DNA from: Physcomitrium patens
Taxonomy: Eukaryota > Streptophyta > Bryopsida > Funariales > Funariaceae
Length of the DNA stretch: 64,000 bases
Direction of reading: 5' to 3'
NCBI RefSeq assembly: GCF_000002425.4
Contig: NC_037260.1
Location: 16,201,005 to 16,265,004 of the forward strand
Shown here: positions 13,124 to 26,771 of the stretch, one piece after another
How the letters are laid out: every line of letters starts with the position of its first letter
How positions within the stretch are numbered: the first letter of the stretch is position 1
The notes under the pieces: generated by a model
Told to the model about the DNA's origin: nothing
The model's database searches: none
What the model saw: only the letters and a program-made list of their open reading frames with translations
Made by a program: the position numbers and the translations under genes

Positions 13124-13681
13124 TGTTAAGGACAAGAACATGATAAAGACAAATAAAAAAGTGAGACTTCTCTCAAAGAAAGATGACAAAATAGAAATAA
13201 CTTGATATATATATTAAGAAAGAAACTGGAATGGCTATTGCCAAAAGACAAGAAAAGTAGAGACCCTTGAAATTAGATTGGAAGCAAGAAAAGAGTTGAC
13301 AAGAGTGAAGAAGGCTTCACTCTTTTCTCTATATATACTATCTAACTAAGGGCTACATGGCAACGTTTTATAGGACCTCCAATATGTGTTGACTTTGTAG
13401 GACACATGCCTTGACTTACAAGGCAAGTTTTTCTATATGTGGGCCACATAGTTAGTTTAGTCTTCAAGCTAACAACATGTGTGGCACATGGCCAACTTTT
13501 TGACCATGTTTTTAATCCAAAAAGTCAATTAAAGACACCTATAAAGTCAAAGCAGTGTCTATGAAGCTTCTAAGAAGCTTTCATACTAAATACTATAGAA
13601 TTAATTTATTTTTATCTACTTTTACTTAGTTCTATCTATTTATATATGTAATTACTGGCTTACATGAATATGTCCATGATA
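13124..13681 (-). repeat. 3' LTR of chromovirus A
   Basis: This 558-bp LTR corresponds along its whole length to 18713-19270 and to the LTRs of B and C. On the element's strand it is followed directly by the flanking target duplication. Confidence 0.92.
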
Positions 13682-13721
13682 TTATCCCCCTTCTAAGAAC
13701 GAGTTCTATGAGGAGCGATCA

Positions 13722-14144
13722 TCATATGTTGAGGAAATCTATGATGTGATGAATTGTATTCGTTACATACTCTGATCTTTGTTCTCTTTGAAGATGATTA
13801 ATAGGGCCTCTCAACCATCGGTAGTCTGTCATATCAAGGTGGAAAGACCACCAAGTTATTTGATTATTGTTGACGCCTTCATAACTTCCTTCAAATAAAA
13901 TATTTGGAACACCATCAGGAGTTGTTCCTAGCTCTAATAAAATTACCAAACATCAGGAGTCCCTTCCAAGATCATGATACCAAACGCGTTGTATCTCGCC
14001 ATCTATTCAAGGAAGAAGATGTCGTTCTTGAAGATCTTAATCTCGATTACATCATCTTGAAGGTTGTGACAATCATAATGTCTCGTCCGGTAGGTCAACA
14101 AACGAAGGCTCTTGAGTCGAATCCGCTCGTTGTTGGTTGTCCAT
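13722..14144 (-). pseudogene. Accessory 3' frame of chromovirus A (family-specific, unknown)
   Basis: This frame lies between the end of pol and the 3' LTR, in the sense direction. It aligns end to end, without net length change, with 34388-34810 in B and 50821-51243 in C. The product is hydrophilic, with a shared GTTPDGVPNILFEG block and a C-terminal RIIDFLNI-like end. I recognise no domain. This copy is decayed. Confidence 0.65.
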
Positions 14145-17100
14145 TTCCTGAGTGTCACAACTACAAAGAAGCTAAAAACAAGGATTGAAAGTAGAATGTT
14201 ATCTTGTCTAGATGTTGTTTCTTTTATAAAGAAGGTTTTCATCTTGATTTTGATGGATGTTGTTGATAAAAATCCTCCACCTTCTTTGTTGCATTTACAA
14301 GATTCTTTACTAGCTCCCATGTGTGTTCACTAATATCATATCAATGGCAATGGATGAGATATTTCAATTTATTTTGGCACCGCCTTGAATCTAAGTCTTC
14401 TTCTACTTCAAACTCTTCATTATTGTCCACTTCTATAAAAGGAGGTGGAGCTTGTCTTCTTCTTGGTATGTCTACTATCTTGTGTGGTTCAAAATGAGAT
14501 ACGTGGAATATAAGATGGATTTTCATTAACTTCGATAGATATAAACGATATGCAATTGGATTGATTTGTGCAGAAATAGAAAAATGGTCTGAGCTTTTGA
14601 TAGTCCAACTTGTCACAAGGGTGAGTATTCTTGATATTGCGATGAAGTTATCATACCTTATCATCTATGTGGAATGGTGATTGTTCCTTTTGATAGACAT
14701 TTGCATTGATCTTTTGTTGTTCTTGAGCTTCTTTTAACTGCACCTTCATCGTTGCATGTAGCTCTGACAAATTAATTGCCAAATCTTTCGCAGCAGGATT
14801 ATCAACTTTTGAAAAGTCAAAAGTATCAAGTCATAGATGATAATCATAATTAGCAAAAAATGGTATTTTTTTACAGAAGAATGTACGGTATTATTGTAAG
14901 CAAGCTTTGCTAATGGCAAAAATATTATCTAATCATCTTGTTGGTAGTTAATGGTATATCTTAAATACTGCTCCAAAATTTCATTAATACGCTCCGTTTA
15001 TCCATCAGTTTGAGGATGGAATATCGAAGATACTTTTATATCCACTTTTAGAATCTTGAAAAGACTCTGCCAAAATGGATAATGGCTGAAGAAGTCCATA
15101 AGGTCAATGACGAGGAGTTTTTGATTTCGAACAAACATCACAAGATTGTACAAAATCTTTGACTGCTTTCCATATTTGGAGCCACCAAAAGTCCCTAGAT
15201 ATTAATTCCAAAGTTTTATTGTACCCAAAATATCTTGTTACTAGAAAGTCATAACGAGCTTGAAGAACACGTAATCGAGCTTCACCTTCTGGAACATATA
15301 GGTGTCCCTCAAAATATAGCAGATTCTTCTTGAATTCAAACTTGAAAGTATCATGAGACTTTGAAGGATTTTTCTTAATATCACAAATAAGAGGATCAGA
15401 AGACATACTTGATTGAACTTGCGTAATGAAAGTTGAATCAACAGTTAGTGTTGATTTCATTGCTCAAAGATGAAGATGCTCTGACTTCAAGAAAATTATT
15501 TGTTGTTGATCAAATACAACATCTTCTTCTTTTGGTATAAGATAAGGTCATCTAGAGAGTGCATCTGACAAACCCTGTTGTTTTTCTGATTAATAAGTGA
15601 TCTTTAATTCGAATCTTAACATAATCATACTTGAATGGGCTTGGCGATGATTTAAAATACATGTTGATATAAAATATTCAAGATTCTTGTGATTTGTATA
15701 TAGTGTGACTGGGCTAGAAGTACCTCCTAGATAATGGCGCCATTCTTAAAATGAATCCATGATTGCAAAAAGTTCTTTATCGTAGATTTCATAGTTGATC
15801 TCGGCTGTTGAAATTTTTTTGGAATGAAAAGCTATTGGGTGAAGTTTATCATCTGTTCCCATTTGTGACAATACAACACCCAAAGTAAAATTTGAAGCGT
15901 CTGTTTCCATAAAAAACTGGCTTAGAAAAATTGACACGATACAAGATTGGTGCAGAAACAAAGGCTGTCTTCAAAGCTTCAAATGCTACTTTTGTTTCTT
16001 GATTCCACTGAAGTTTGTCTTTGCAAATAAAACGTATAAGTGGAGCTGCAACTTGAGAGAAGTCTTTGATGAAGATTCGATAGTAGTTAGCAAATTCCAA
16101 AAAGCATTAGACATCTCTTACCATTTTTGACATCTTTCAATCCATAATAATTTGAACTTTCTTAGGATCTATCATAAGTCCATCATTTGAAATGATATAT
16201 CCTAAGAAGTCGACTTGAATAGTGTGAAATACATACTTTTTTATCTTGGCATAGAGTCCTGCATCTCTTAGTTTTTGTAATACTTGGCGAACATGAAGTT
16301 CATGTTCTTCTGGGTTCTTAGAATAGATTAAAATGTCGTTTTGGTAACAGATAAAAAAATTATTCAAAAACTCTTAAAAGACATCGTTCATTAGATGTTG
16401 GAATACTGTTGGTATATTTGTAAGTCTAAAAGGTATGACATTGTATTCAAAATGTCCATACCTTCTTCGAAACATAGTCTTCTATTCATCTCCTTCTTTG
16501 ATGCATACCAATTTACATGCTCTCCATAGATCTATTTTTTTATAGATCTTAGCTTGATTCAACTGATCAAGAAGTCCAGATATCAAAGGTAGCGGATACC
16601 TATTTTTAATAGTGATTTTATTGAATCCTCAATAATCAATACACATCCACAATGATCTATCTTTTTTCTTCACAAATACAATTGGAACTCATGTTGGAGA
16701 TTTGGAATGGTGTATGAAGTTTTTGGCCAAATTCTCTTTAATATACTCCTTGAATTCAGCTAACTCATTTTGAGATAAATTATAGATTAGTCCAAATGGT
16801 AGATGTGCTCTTTCTTGAAGGTCAATTGAGGAGTCATAGGAACGATGTTTTGGAAGAGTATATATATTCTTTTTATGAAATACATCTTAAAAATCTTGAC
16901 ATTGGGTTGAAATGCCACTTGAAGTCTTTCCACCAATAGAAACAGGTGTGGCATAAATGACACAAGGTGATCCTTCTTTTGTAGCATGCAAGAAAGCACT
17001 TGCACCTACAAATATAGGTTTAATTATACTAGACTTATGAATTTATATTTGATTAACTACACTCTTAGTTATACTTTCAAAAAAGTCAAGACTATGAGAA

Positions 17101-18712
17101 GTCTAATCTATTTTAGGGTTATATTTTTTTAGCCATGATAAATCTAAAATGACTGGATTAAAAAGAGATCTAATAATATTAAATATTATAAAGCTACTAT
17201 GTCCATTAGTTGCTATTTTTATAGAAAAGGTTTAATGAGTAACATCTCTTGAAGACAATGGACGACCATCTATGACTTCTACATGAACAGATTTAGTTTT
17301 CTTTGCTAAAAATATACTATATCTTTTAGCAAATTTTTCATCTAAGAAACATGCTGAGGCTCTTGAATCTAGTAAAGCAAAGGCTTTGAGATGTTTAGGT
17401 CCTAGAATAATATTTATCGTAAAATATGGAGAGGATTTTGAAGAGAAGATAGGACCTTCACCAGGCGTTGTACAAGGTTTCAACCGCACGATCCCTATTG
17501 TAGCTGGATAAATTCATTTTTTGACATGCTATCTTCTTTGATCGCCTTACTCCTCATTTTATGGTTGCGTTGTTTCTTTGGACAATGTTGAGCACTATGC
17601 TTAGGTTCTCCATAATATAAGTACAATCTTTCTTGATGATGACGAGTCTTTTCTTGCTCAATAAGAGGTTTGAAACGTACTGCATCAATTTACATATCCT
17701 CTACTTCCAAATGTATGTGTTGAAGAGATATTGGTGTTGCTATTGAATTATAGTTACGTTGAGGTCTACTTGTATGAATCTCAGATTAGAATTCAAAAAG
17801 GTAATTGTCTCACTTCACATCAAAGTCAATTATTTGACTCAATGTTTGAGGTTCAAGTAAGTTGAGCATTAAATTTTTTACCTCATATTGTAATCCGTAG
17901 AAAAATTGGCTAATAAGTGTAGCAACATCCGAGTTGATATAAGTTGTAAGTTGTCAAAATTGTGAAGCATACATCGTTACTGATCGATTACCTTGTCGTA
18001 AAATATGGATCTTATTGATTGCAATACGAATTGCATCGTGTTTTCCATATATGGATTGAAACTCTACCAAAAAGTCTCTAGATTATCTAATATTAGATCT
18101 CGTCGTTCAAGAAAAGATAAAAACCATGATAATGTTAAAACTAAAAGAAGCATACCAATGAATCTAACTTGTGATCCTAGAGTTGGATAGCTTTGGAATT
18201 GAAGTTCAATCACAAGTTGTACTTGATTGATAAATCCTCTAAACTTTGATATGGTGCCATCAAATTTCTCGGATAGGACAATTTTTAGTTCTCTAACACT
18301 GGAAGGGCATTCCATCATAGGATGAGGGACATGATTTGATGCAGATGTTGAAGCAGCTCCAATCATTTCTATATCTTCACTTCCTGCCACTCTTGTTACT
18401 CCTTGTGGTGGTAAATTGAGTTGATGCATCACAATTATTAACTCTCTTAATTGTTCTTGCATTTGTGCCATTGCACTCTTCATTTCAGCAAGTTTTGCCA
18501 TGATAACACTTAAAAAAGAGAAGATGTCTAATATCGCTCAAAACAAATAGAAGAGACGACTTGAGAACAAAGAAAATACTAAGGACAATATTAGTTTATA
18601 AGAGGATAATTTGTAACTTCTAATATGCTTCTGTCTTATCAAGAAAAAGAGATAATCCACTCTTTATCAAGATTAGACAAAGCTTTTATATTATAAGTGT
18701 ATTCTTTCAATT

Positions 18713-19270
18713 TGTGAAGGATAAGAACATGATAAAGATAAATAAACAAGTGAGACTTCTCTCAAAGAAAGATGACAAAATAGAAAGAATTTGATATGTA
18801 TATTAAGAAAGAAATTGGAATAGCTATTGCCAAAAGATAAGAAAAGTAGAGACCCTTGAAATTAGATTAGAAGCAAGAAAAGAGTTGATAAGAGTGAAGG
18901 AAGCTTCACTCTTGTCTCTATATATACTATCTAACTAGGAGCTACGTGGCGACGTTCTATAAGACCTCCAATATGTGTTGACTTTGTAGGACACATGCCT
19001 TGACTTACAAGGAATTTTTTTTTTCATGTAGGCCACATCGTTAGCTTGGTCTTCAAGCTAACAACATGTGTGGCACATAACCAACTTATTGACTATATTT
19101 TTAATCCAAAAAGTCAATTAATGATACCTATAAAGTCAAAGCAGCGTCTATAAAGCTTCTAAAAAGCTTTTATATCAAATACTATAGAATTAATCTACTT
19201 TTATCTACTTTTACTTTCTTCTACTTATTTACATATGTAATTATTGGCTATCATGAGTATGTCCGTGACA
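18713..19270 (-). repeat. 5' LTR of chromovirus A
   Basis: This 558-bp LTR is the partner of 13124-13681. It contains the family TATA box and the hairpin downstream of it in slightly decayed form. Confidence 0.92.
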
Positions 19271-19275
19271 GAGTG

Positions 19276-20644
19276 CTACTTTTAAAGAGCTTTAAGATAT
19301 GAAATAGTCTATCCTTTCTACCTAGTATACTCCTATAGTTGTCTATGTAATTATTGAATACTTATGAAATACTTAGATATTACACAAGAAATATTTTTAT
19401 TAAAGCTTGGAAAAATACATATCTTCATTTAGAAGTGTAAGTATATTGCAAACCAAGGGTCAATATTTGGCATTGAAGTCGTATTTAAAAGTATCTACTA
19501 AAGATCTTTCAAAAGTTTAAATTTGTCTTCTTTACTTTTTTAAAAATATAATAAAAAAAAGCAAAGCACATGAGAATTTGGAACAAATATTTTTATATTA
19601 TCAACATAATATTGGTTTTTTTATAAATATTTTGAAACATATGTCCATGCATGCATGCATATTGAGCTACTACCACCCTACTAACAAGAAAAAGTTTATG
19701 AATAGCTATTGGAACTTGTATCTATGATTGTGAGGTTGAAAAATTTATCAAAGAGATATTAAAAAGTCATAAAAAAGTATCTATTTAATATTTTTATTTA
19801 TAGTTTAAAAATTTCAAAAAAATAATAAATTAAAAGTCTTTGTAGAAATTACAAAGGTTCTAAAGATAATATTCACTTTTTTCCTATTTTAATTACTTTT
19901 CTTTTACAACTATCTACAAATGGATTGTAGATATAATCAAGTTTATAGCAGTAATCTACAAAAACTAATTTACATATAATTAGAGCTTGTTATACTATTC
20001 TAATAATTTATTTTGAATATCATTTCAATTTTTGTTATAAATAAATTAAGCAATTTGATTTTGCTAATTAATGATGGTAGTGAGGTGGTAGAGGTAGAAA
20101 GAATGGTTTTCATAAGGATAGATAGAAGTTGTATATTAGTCTTCTGTAGTTATAATGGTTGTTGCAATACCAAAAACACAGTAGACATATCTTGATTGTG
20201 AATTTTTTTATTTCTAAAATAGCTAATATCAACTCCAAAAATAGTTCACAACACTTTATTTCTTTATAATCTACAAATGATCTTAAAAGAAAATACTTAA
20301 AAAAATATTAATTCAATTGTATTGAATCTTAAATTGCTAAGTGACTTATAATTTATAATAAGATTGCAAGCAATTATAGGAGAATACTTGCAAAGAAACA
20401 AGAATCCAAAAGAATCCAATTGAAATTTCAAATGTTTATGAAATCTTACTTTAAGCTATGTGTGATACAACTTAGTAGAAATAGATAATAGATACTTCAT
20501 GACCAATCTACTTTGCATGCAATGTCAATAATTTGGAGACCAAATCTAAGATAAGTTGAAAAAGATAAGAATATTGCTAAATTTCTATTGCATATAAGTA
20601 CAAAAAAAAAAAATTCTTTTGACTAATTTTTATATAAAGAAAAA
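19276..20644. other. AT-rich spacer, no gene seen
   Basis: There are no open frames of note and no element ends. The only short frame (20013-20195) has no recognisable product. Confidence 0.6.
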
Positions 20645-21205
20645 ATTTTGAGTTGTTAAAGATTGTATAGTGTGAGCTAAAATAAACCTCTAGTAGTTGG
20701 AAGTTTAATTTAGATTACAATAAGAAAATTAATCTTAGAAATTTTAGTTCTTATTTAAATCCTAATGAATTCATTCTTCTTTCTTAAATCACTTGATTAA
20801 TAAAGCCTAATATTTATCATTAATTCATATTTATAATAATGAATTATTTATAAAATACATGCTGAAATAAAATTCCTTCTTTTAATTCTTAATTCATTTA
20901 TATGTAAATATATATAATTTTTTATAATTTTTTATACTTTATTTTTTTATATATAATATTATATTATATTATTTTAATCAAAATTCATCCATTAATAAAA
21001 TATTATCTAAATATAAATAACTTTTCATTTATAATTTTGTTTTTAAGCATGCTTAAATTCATTGTTGATTAAAATTCCATTCTTTAATTAATTCTCATCT
21101 AATATAAAAACTCATCCAAATTAAATTAATTCAATCTTAACCTAAGTTCATCCTTCTTACCATGGTTTGTTTAATCATAATTCATCTACCTAAACAAATC
21201 TTTTT
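20645..21205 (-). repeat. Right copy of the dispersed AT-rich repeat, inverted relative to 11.2-11.8 kb
   Basis: This segment matches 11221-11760 in reverse complement; 20662-20724 against 11660-11721 is the best part. Similarity may fade on into the next few dozen bases beyond 21205, where the left copy passes into the higher-GC tract. The two copies lie about 9 kb apart with chromovirus A between them. Confidence 0.6.
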
Positions 21206-22981
21206 TGAAATTCTTATGGAGATGGAAATGGTGCAGTGTGCAATATATTCCATGTCATAGTACCTCTACAGCATTGCAACAATAAATTCTTGTTGGTAAT
21301 TTATTTCAATTGCCAAGCTTTTCTTATTTTCAAAGCAAGTTTAATTTTACCCATGCTGTTGATTCCTAGTAAGACTTCTTGTATTCTACTATCAACTTTT
21401 AATAAGTCAGGTGTAATATCATTGTCGAATCTTTAATTTACTTATTTTGTATTGTTGCATGGTTGCCTACTTGACGACTTCAAGATTTCACCTTTTAGGT
21501 GCTCTTACAATTTGAAGTTGACACCAAGGAAGAAACCATTGCAATACAAGTAGACCACAATAAATCAAATCAAAGGTGTGGATGTATGCCTTCAATTGTA
21601 CGAATTGAAATTCCTCTTGAGATCCAACAAGCATTGATAAATGCCTTCCTATAATAATATTGCATATACTTGAACCTATCATAGCATTGCATTATAAACA
21701 ATCAACAAATCCAACAACACTCTCACCTCATTGATCAATTTGAATCACTACATCATTATATGCATTGCTTAAGAAAAAAATCAAAATGATGCCTAAGATC
21801 ACCTAAGAGCCTACAGTATAGAAGGAAAAAAAAAGCAAAAAAATCATTCCATTTAATCTATAAAAACATAGAAGCAAAGAAACTATAATGAAAAAAAACA
21901 TCTCCAACAACCTTTGTAGCAACCAAATCCCATAATCTTTAAAAAATCAAAAAAAAAAAAAAAAAAAAAAAAAACATAATGAAATGTCAACCACAAGCCA
22001 AAAAAAAAATACCAATTATGTTACTTTGCCTTCAACTAGCCACAATACCTCCTATCAAGAAAATCACAAGGAAGATAGCGCTGGGATTTTTTTATTTCTT
22101 AATGCTACCTTGGTTGTAATATTTTAGTTATACTTTGTCAATCTCTTGCTACTAACATTTATTTACTCAAAGAGGGCTACTCCCATTGGACCAACATCTA
22201 CTATTGGCTACAAAAGAGACATTTATCATAAAAATTTATCTTAATAAATTCTATCTTAGACTGCATATCTGCTATTAATAATCTATATTTTTTTATTTTT
22301 TTAAAAAAATCTACTACTAATTCACAAAATCTATAATTTTTAGTATAATAATTTTTTTTTTTATGCTAAGCATTGAAGTGAGTCAATCCAAAGACTTACA
22401 TATGGCAACCATCTAGGACAATTCAAAGAGGTAGAGAATCCATATTTTTTCCTCCATAGGTAAGTCCATATCTAAAATTAATCTTTCTAGTTATAATATC
22501 CTATCAAAACTAGGAAAAAAAGTGCTAATGAATCCAAAATAAAATTTTCATAAAAAGATTTTGATTAATTTAGTTTTATTTCTATCTTCTAATATTAATA
22601 TTCTTGAGATAGAAGGACTATTGAAGAACGTAGTCTTTTTTTATTAAGCTAAGCAAAATAATTCTATAGGATAAAAAAAGTGACAAAATAAAAGAGGTAT
22701 AATAGTAAAAAAAGAAAAAGAAAATAAAATATTTAGAAGTAAAAATTTAAAATTTAATGCTATATAATTTTTATCTAAAGAGAAGAATTTAGATTAGAAA
22801 CCATGAGGCCTACATATCTGAGAGTACAAAATTCACTCCTTAATCCAATTACAAAATGGCCTTAATTAAGAGTTTCTTATAATGGATGGTGTGAAGTGAA
22901 AGTAGCAAGAATAAGAACCTAAGAATTAAAACAAGAAATAAGTAGAACAAATATAATCAAATAATTGTATATTATAAAATT
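21206..22981. other. AT-rich spacer with poly(A) run, no gene seen
   Basis: No coding remnants are recognised. A run of about 26 A lies at 21949-21974. Short open frames here (21236-21436 and 21488-21682) have no recognisable products. Confidence 0.55.
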
Positions 22982-23108
22982 AGTCATAGTTTATTCATTA
23001 ATTTTTTATCTAGATTATTATATAACTAGTCATAGTTTATTCATTAATTTTTTATCTAGATTATTATATAACTAGTCATAGTTTTTTCATTAAGTTTTTA
23101 TCATAGAT
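22982..23108 (+). repeat. 46-bp tandem repeat, about 2.7 units
   Basis: Units start at 22982, 23028 and 23074 with an exact 46-bp period. The first two are identical or nearly so; the third is partial and diverged. The array abuts the left edge of decayed element F. Confidence 0.85.
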
Positions 23109-24989
23109 TAAAAGATCTTTAGAAAAATAAGACATGTACAATACTTTTTGGGCTTTGCCAATTATTACCAAATCTTTATCAAGATATTTTTTTAAGTTGT
23201 AATTCCACTTATACATTTCACTTGTAAAAACAAACTTGAGTGGAATAAAGAAGCCGAAGAATCATTTGCTACTTTAAAGAAGGAATTTACTTCTGCACCA
23301 ATTTTGTATTGCATCGACTTTTCCAACGTATTTTTTATAGAAACAAATGCATCAGATTTTACATTGGGTGCAATATTGTCAAAAATGGGAATAAATGAAA
23401 AATTCCATCTAATAGCTTTTTATTCTAAGAAAATTTTTAATAGCCGAGATTAACTATGAGATCTACAATAAAGAACTTCTTATAATTATGGATTCATTTG
23501 AAGAATGGTGTCATTGTCTAGAAGGCACTTCAAGTCTAATTATAGTATATATAAATCACAAGAATCTCAAGTATTTCAAGTTGGCATGTATTTTGAATTG
23601 TCGCCAAGTCTATTGGAGCATGTCATTATTAAGATTTGATTTTAAGATCACATATCAACCTAGAAAACAACAAGGTTTGTCAGATGCTCTTTCTAGACTC
23701 TCTTATCTTATACCAAAAGAAGGAGAAATATCTTTTGATCAACAAAAAATAATCCCCTTCAAGTTAGAGCATTTTTATCTTCGAACAATGAAATCAACAT
23801 TGATTGTTGATTTAACCTTTGTCAAATAAATTCAATTAAGTATATCTTTTGATTTTTTTATTTATAATATCAAGAATCTTTCTTCTAAGTTTCATGATAT
23901 TTCAAAGTTCAAGTTCAAAAACAACGTACTTTATTTCAAAAGATACCTCTATATTTGAAAAAAAAAAAGCATGTTTATTTGTTTTTTAATTATGTCATAA
24001 CTTTCTAGCTGCACGACATTTTGGATACAAGAAGACTTTAGAACTTATATTCAAAGATTTTTGGTAGCTACAAATATAGAAGATAGTAAAAGACTTTGTC
24101 CAATCATGTGACATTTGTTCAAGATTAAAAATTCTTTGTCATTGATTCTATGGACTTCTCTAATCATTGCGTATATTCAAACAATCATGGTATTCCATTT
24201 CTATGGATTTTATTATAGACCTTCTATGTTCAAGTTCATATGATTGTATATTTTTAATTGTAGATCGCTTCATCAAAATGACATATTTTATACCATGTGT
24301 AAAATCTATTTCAAGTAAAGAAACAACTAAGCTTTTCATTGACAATATCTATCGCTATCATAGATTGCCAAAAGATATTATATTGGATAGGAGAGACTCA
24401 ATTCATATCAAAATTTTAGAGAAACCTATTCAAGATTCTAAAGGTAGATATAAAACTTTCTTTCACTTTTCATCTTCAAACTGATGGACAAATGGAATGG
24501 ATGAATTAAATTCTAAAGTAGTACTTGAGGTATACCATCAATTATCATCAAGATGATTGAGTGACTCTTTTGCCATTTACAAAGTTTGTATATAATAATT
24601 TAGTATATTTTTTTCTTAACAAAAATATTTTTTTATTAATTATGGTTATCATCTATAACTTAATACTTTTGACCTTTCAAAAATTTATAATCATGTAGCA
24701 GAAGATTTAACAAATTATTTGTGAGAGCTACATGCAATAATGAAGTTACAATTAAAGGAAGCTCAAGAATAACAAAAGACCTATGCGAATACTTATTATA
24801 AGAAGCAACTACAATTCAATGTGGATGATAAGGTATGGTTACTTTGTTGCAATATCAAGACTACTTGTCCTTGTGATAAGTTGGATTATTATAGGCTAGA
24901 ACCTTTTTCTATATGTGAATAAATCAATCCTATTGCTTATCAATTATATATACTAGAGTCTATGAAGATCCACTTTATATTTTATATTA

Positions 24990-26455
24990 TTGTAAAACGT
25001 GGCATTTGGCTTGAGAATACTCTAGACACCTAGCTAAAGAAGATAAAAAGGAAATTGCAACAACAAGCCCTAATAAATCTAATAGATTCTTAAAAAAATT
25101 AAAGATTAGGAAATATAATCAAACATCAATCAAATTCAATCAAAATTTCAAAAGAATTATATAAGAAATACAAAGTATTCCTAAAGATCCTTTAAAGAAT
25201 CATAAAGAAATAACATAGAATTTTTTAAAAAATATACTAAAATAGAAACCTTAATAAAGTATTAAAATAAAATCTTAGTTAAAATTTAATCAAATTCTAG
25301 TTAAATTCGAATCAAATCCTAATCAAATTCTAAATAAATCTTAAATAAAACTTAACCAAATCCTAATAAAATCCTAACTAAATTCTAACCAAATCCTAAA
25401 AAAACCTAAATAAACCTAAACCGAATCCTAATAAAATCCTAAACATATCCTAAATAATTCCAAGTAATTCCTATAGCAGATTTAAACTTCAATAATTAAT
25501 GAATGAACCATTGATTTTAACTCAAATTTTTTACACCTCTTTATAATTAAATTGAAAAAAAATACAAATTTTTGAAGAAGATCAAATTCACCAAAAAAAA
25601 GATCAATCCTAATATTTTTTCAGATGTCAGCTACCATCCTTCTCCAATCTGAATGTTAAATTTCTAGTGTAAATATCTTCTTATTGAACCATTCAATTGA
25701 TCTCAAAATTCTCACATATATAGAAAAATAAGTCTACTATCTATATACACAACTTTCACTCTAATTCAATTAAAAAATTATAAAAAATATTAGAAATCCT
25801 CACTAGATCTAAAACTCTACTTTTTGAGATCTCAACCTACTTAAATTTCAATAACTTTCAATCCAACCCTTCAATCAAGCTCAAACTTACAGCATATATT
25901 GAATACATGTAAAATCACATATTATCAAAATTTCATTTATAGGTCTATTGCCAAACTTACAAAATTCTCTAAAAAGTATTATCCACTTTATTTCACAAAT
26001 CTAGAGTCATCCAAAACAAACTCCAAATTTGTAAAGTTCTTACAAAGTCAATACAAATCCAAATCACTCCAAACTAATGTTTTTTAAAATCTTATCAAGT
26101 TTTCTCTCTAATCCTACTCTCTGATCTACCAAAGAATTCCAAAATTATTGTCAAAGCTTGGTTTTATGCCTTGAGATCTGATTTCAACCCTGGTTCATAA
26201 CTGGCCTTTTTTGGATATCAATATTTAATTTTTTTAGATAATTTTTCTGGAAACTATTCTTAACTTCTTTTTTAAAGATGCCTATATCATTTATTTTTCC
26301 AATCTACTTTTTTTTGCCTTATTTATGGTCCTACAAAGTAAATAGAAGTTATTTTTCTAAAAAAACAACATTACTATTAAAATTTTTATTACCTTCGTAT
26401 CTTTTATCCATATTTTTTTAATTTATCTTTTAACTTAACGTATCCCTTCTTGAGT
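24990..26455. mobile_element. Unclassified ~1.5 kb insertion inside chromovirus F
   Basis: B-like sequence stops near 24985 and resumes near 26455 at the adjoining point of the same pol region, so the segment between is an insertion. It is AT-rich, non-coding and begins with TG near its left edge. I cannot settle the target duplication because both junctions are decayed. It may be a solo LTR of another family. Confidence 0.55.
25265..25456 (+). repeat. Short tandem repeat, about 11-bp period
   Basis: About 15 imperfect units resemble AAATCCTAAYC, with period drifting between 10 and 13 bp. It lies inside the insertion that splits element F. The CCTAA core recalls plant telomere repeats, but the period is wrong for a telomere. 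Confidence 0.7.
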
Positions 26456-26771
26456 CATATAAGACAATGAATATCTCGAAAAGAAGACAAATGCCACCTC
26501 TTTCTATAGAAGTAGAAAATAATCAAGAGTTTGAGGTAGAAGAAGTCTTAGATTTAAGACGGCTCCAAAATAGGTTTGAATATTTTATTTATTGTTGTGG
26601 GTATAATATTAGCAAATGCACATAGAAGCCAACAAAGAATCTTATAAATACAATAAAGAAGGCTGAAGCCTTTCATCAACAACATCCATTAAAACTAAGA
26701 TGAAGAATTGTAAAGATCTATGAAAGATGATGACTGCTCTTTGTCGAACTCATCTTTAGAAGGGAGGATAA

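Larger units (their letters stand above)
13124..19270 (-). mobile_element. Chromovirus A, Ty3/gypsy LTR retrotransposon with chromodomain (broken)
   Basis: LTRs of 558 bp each lie at 13124-13681 (3' LTR) and 18713-19270 (5' LTR), flanked by a perfect 5-bp target duplication GAGTG at 13119-13123 and 19271-19275. Read on the minus strand, the interior runs gag (about 18500-17520, with zinc-knuckle remnants), protease, reverse transcriptase with RNase H, integrase, chromodomain (near 14.4 kb) and an extra frame at 13722-14144. A purine tract abuts the 3' LTR. The LTRs differ at roughly 9% of sites by eye, making A older than B and C. It is heavily broken, with many lesions along gag-pol. Confidence 0.93.

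Noticed and set aside
25265-25456. Interstitial telomere repeat
   Set aside because: Plant telomeres have a 7-bp TTTAGGG/CCCTAAA unit. This array has an ~11-bp period and rarely shows three C in a row.
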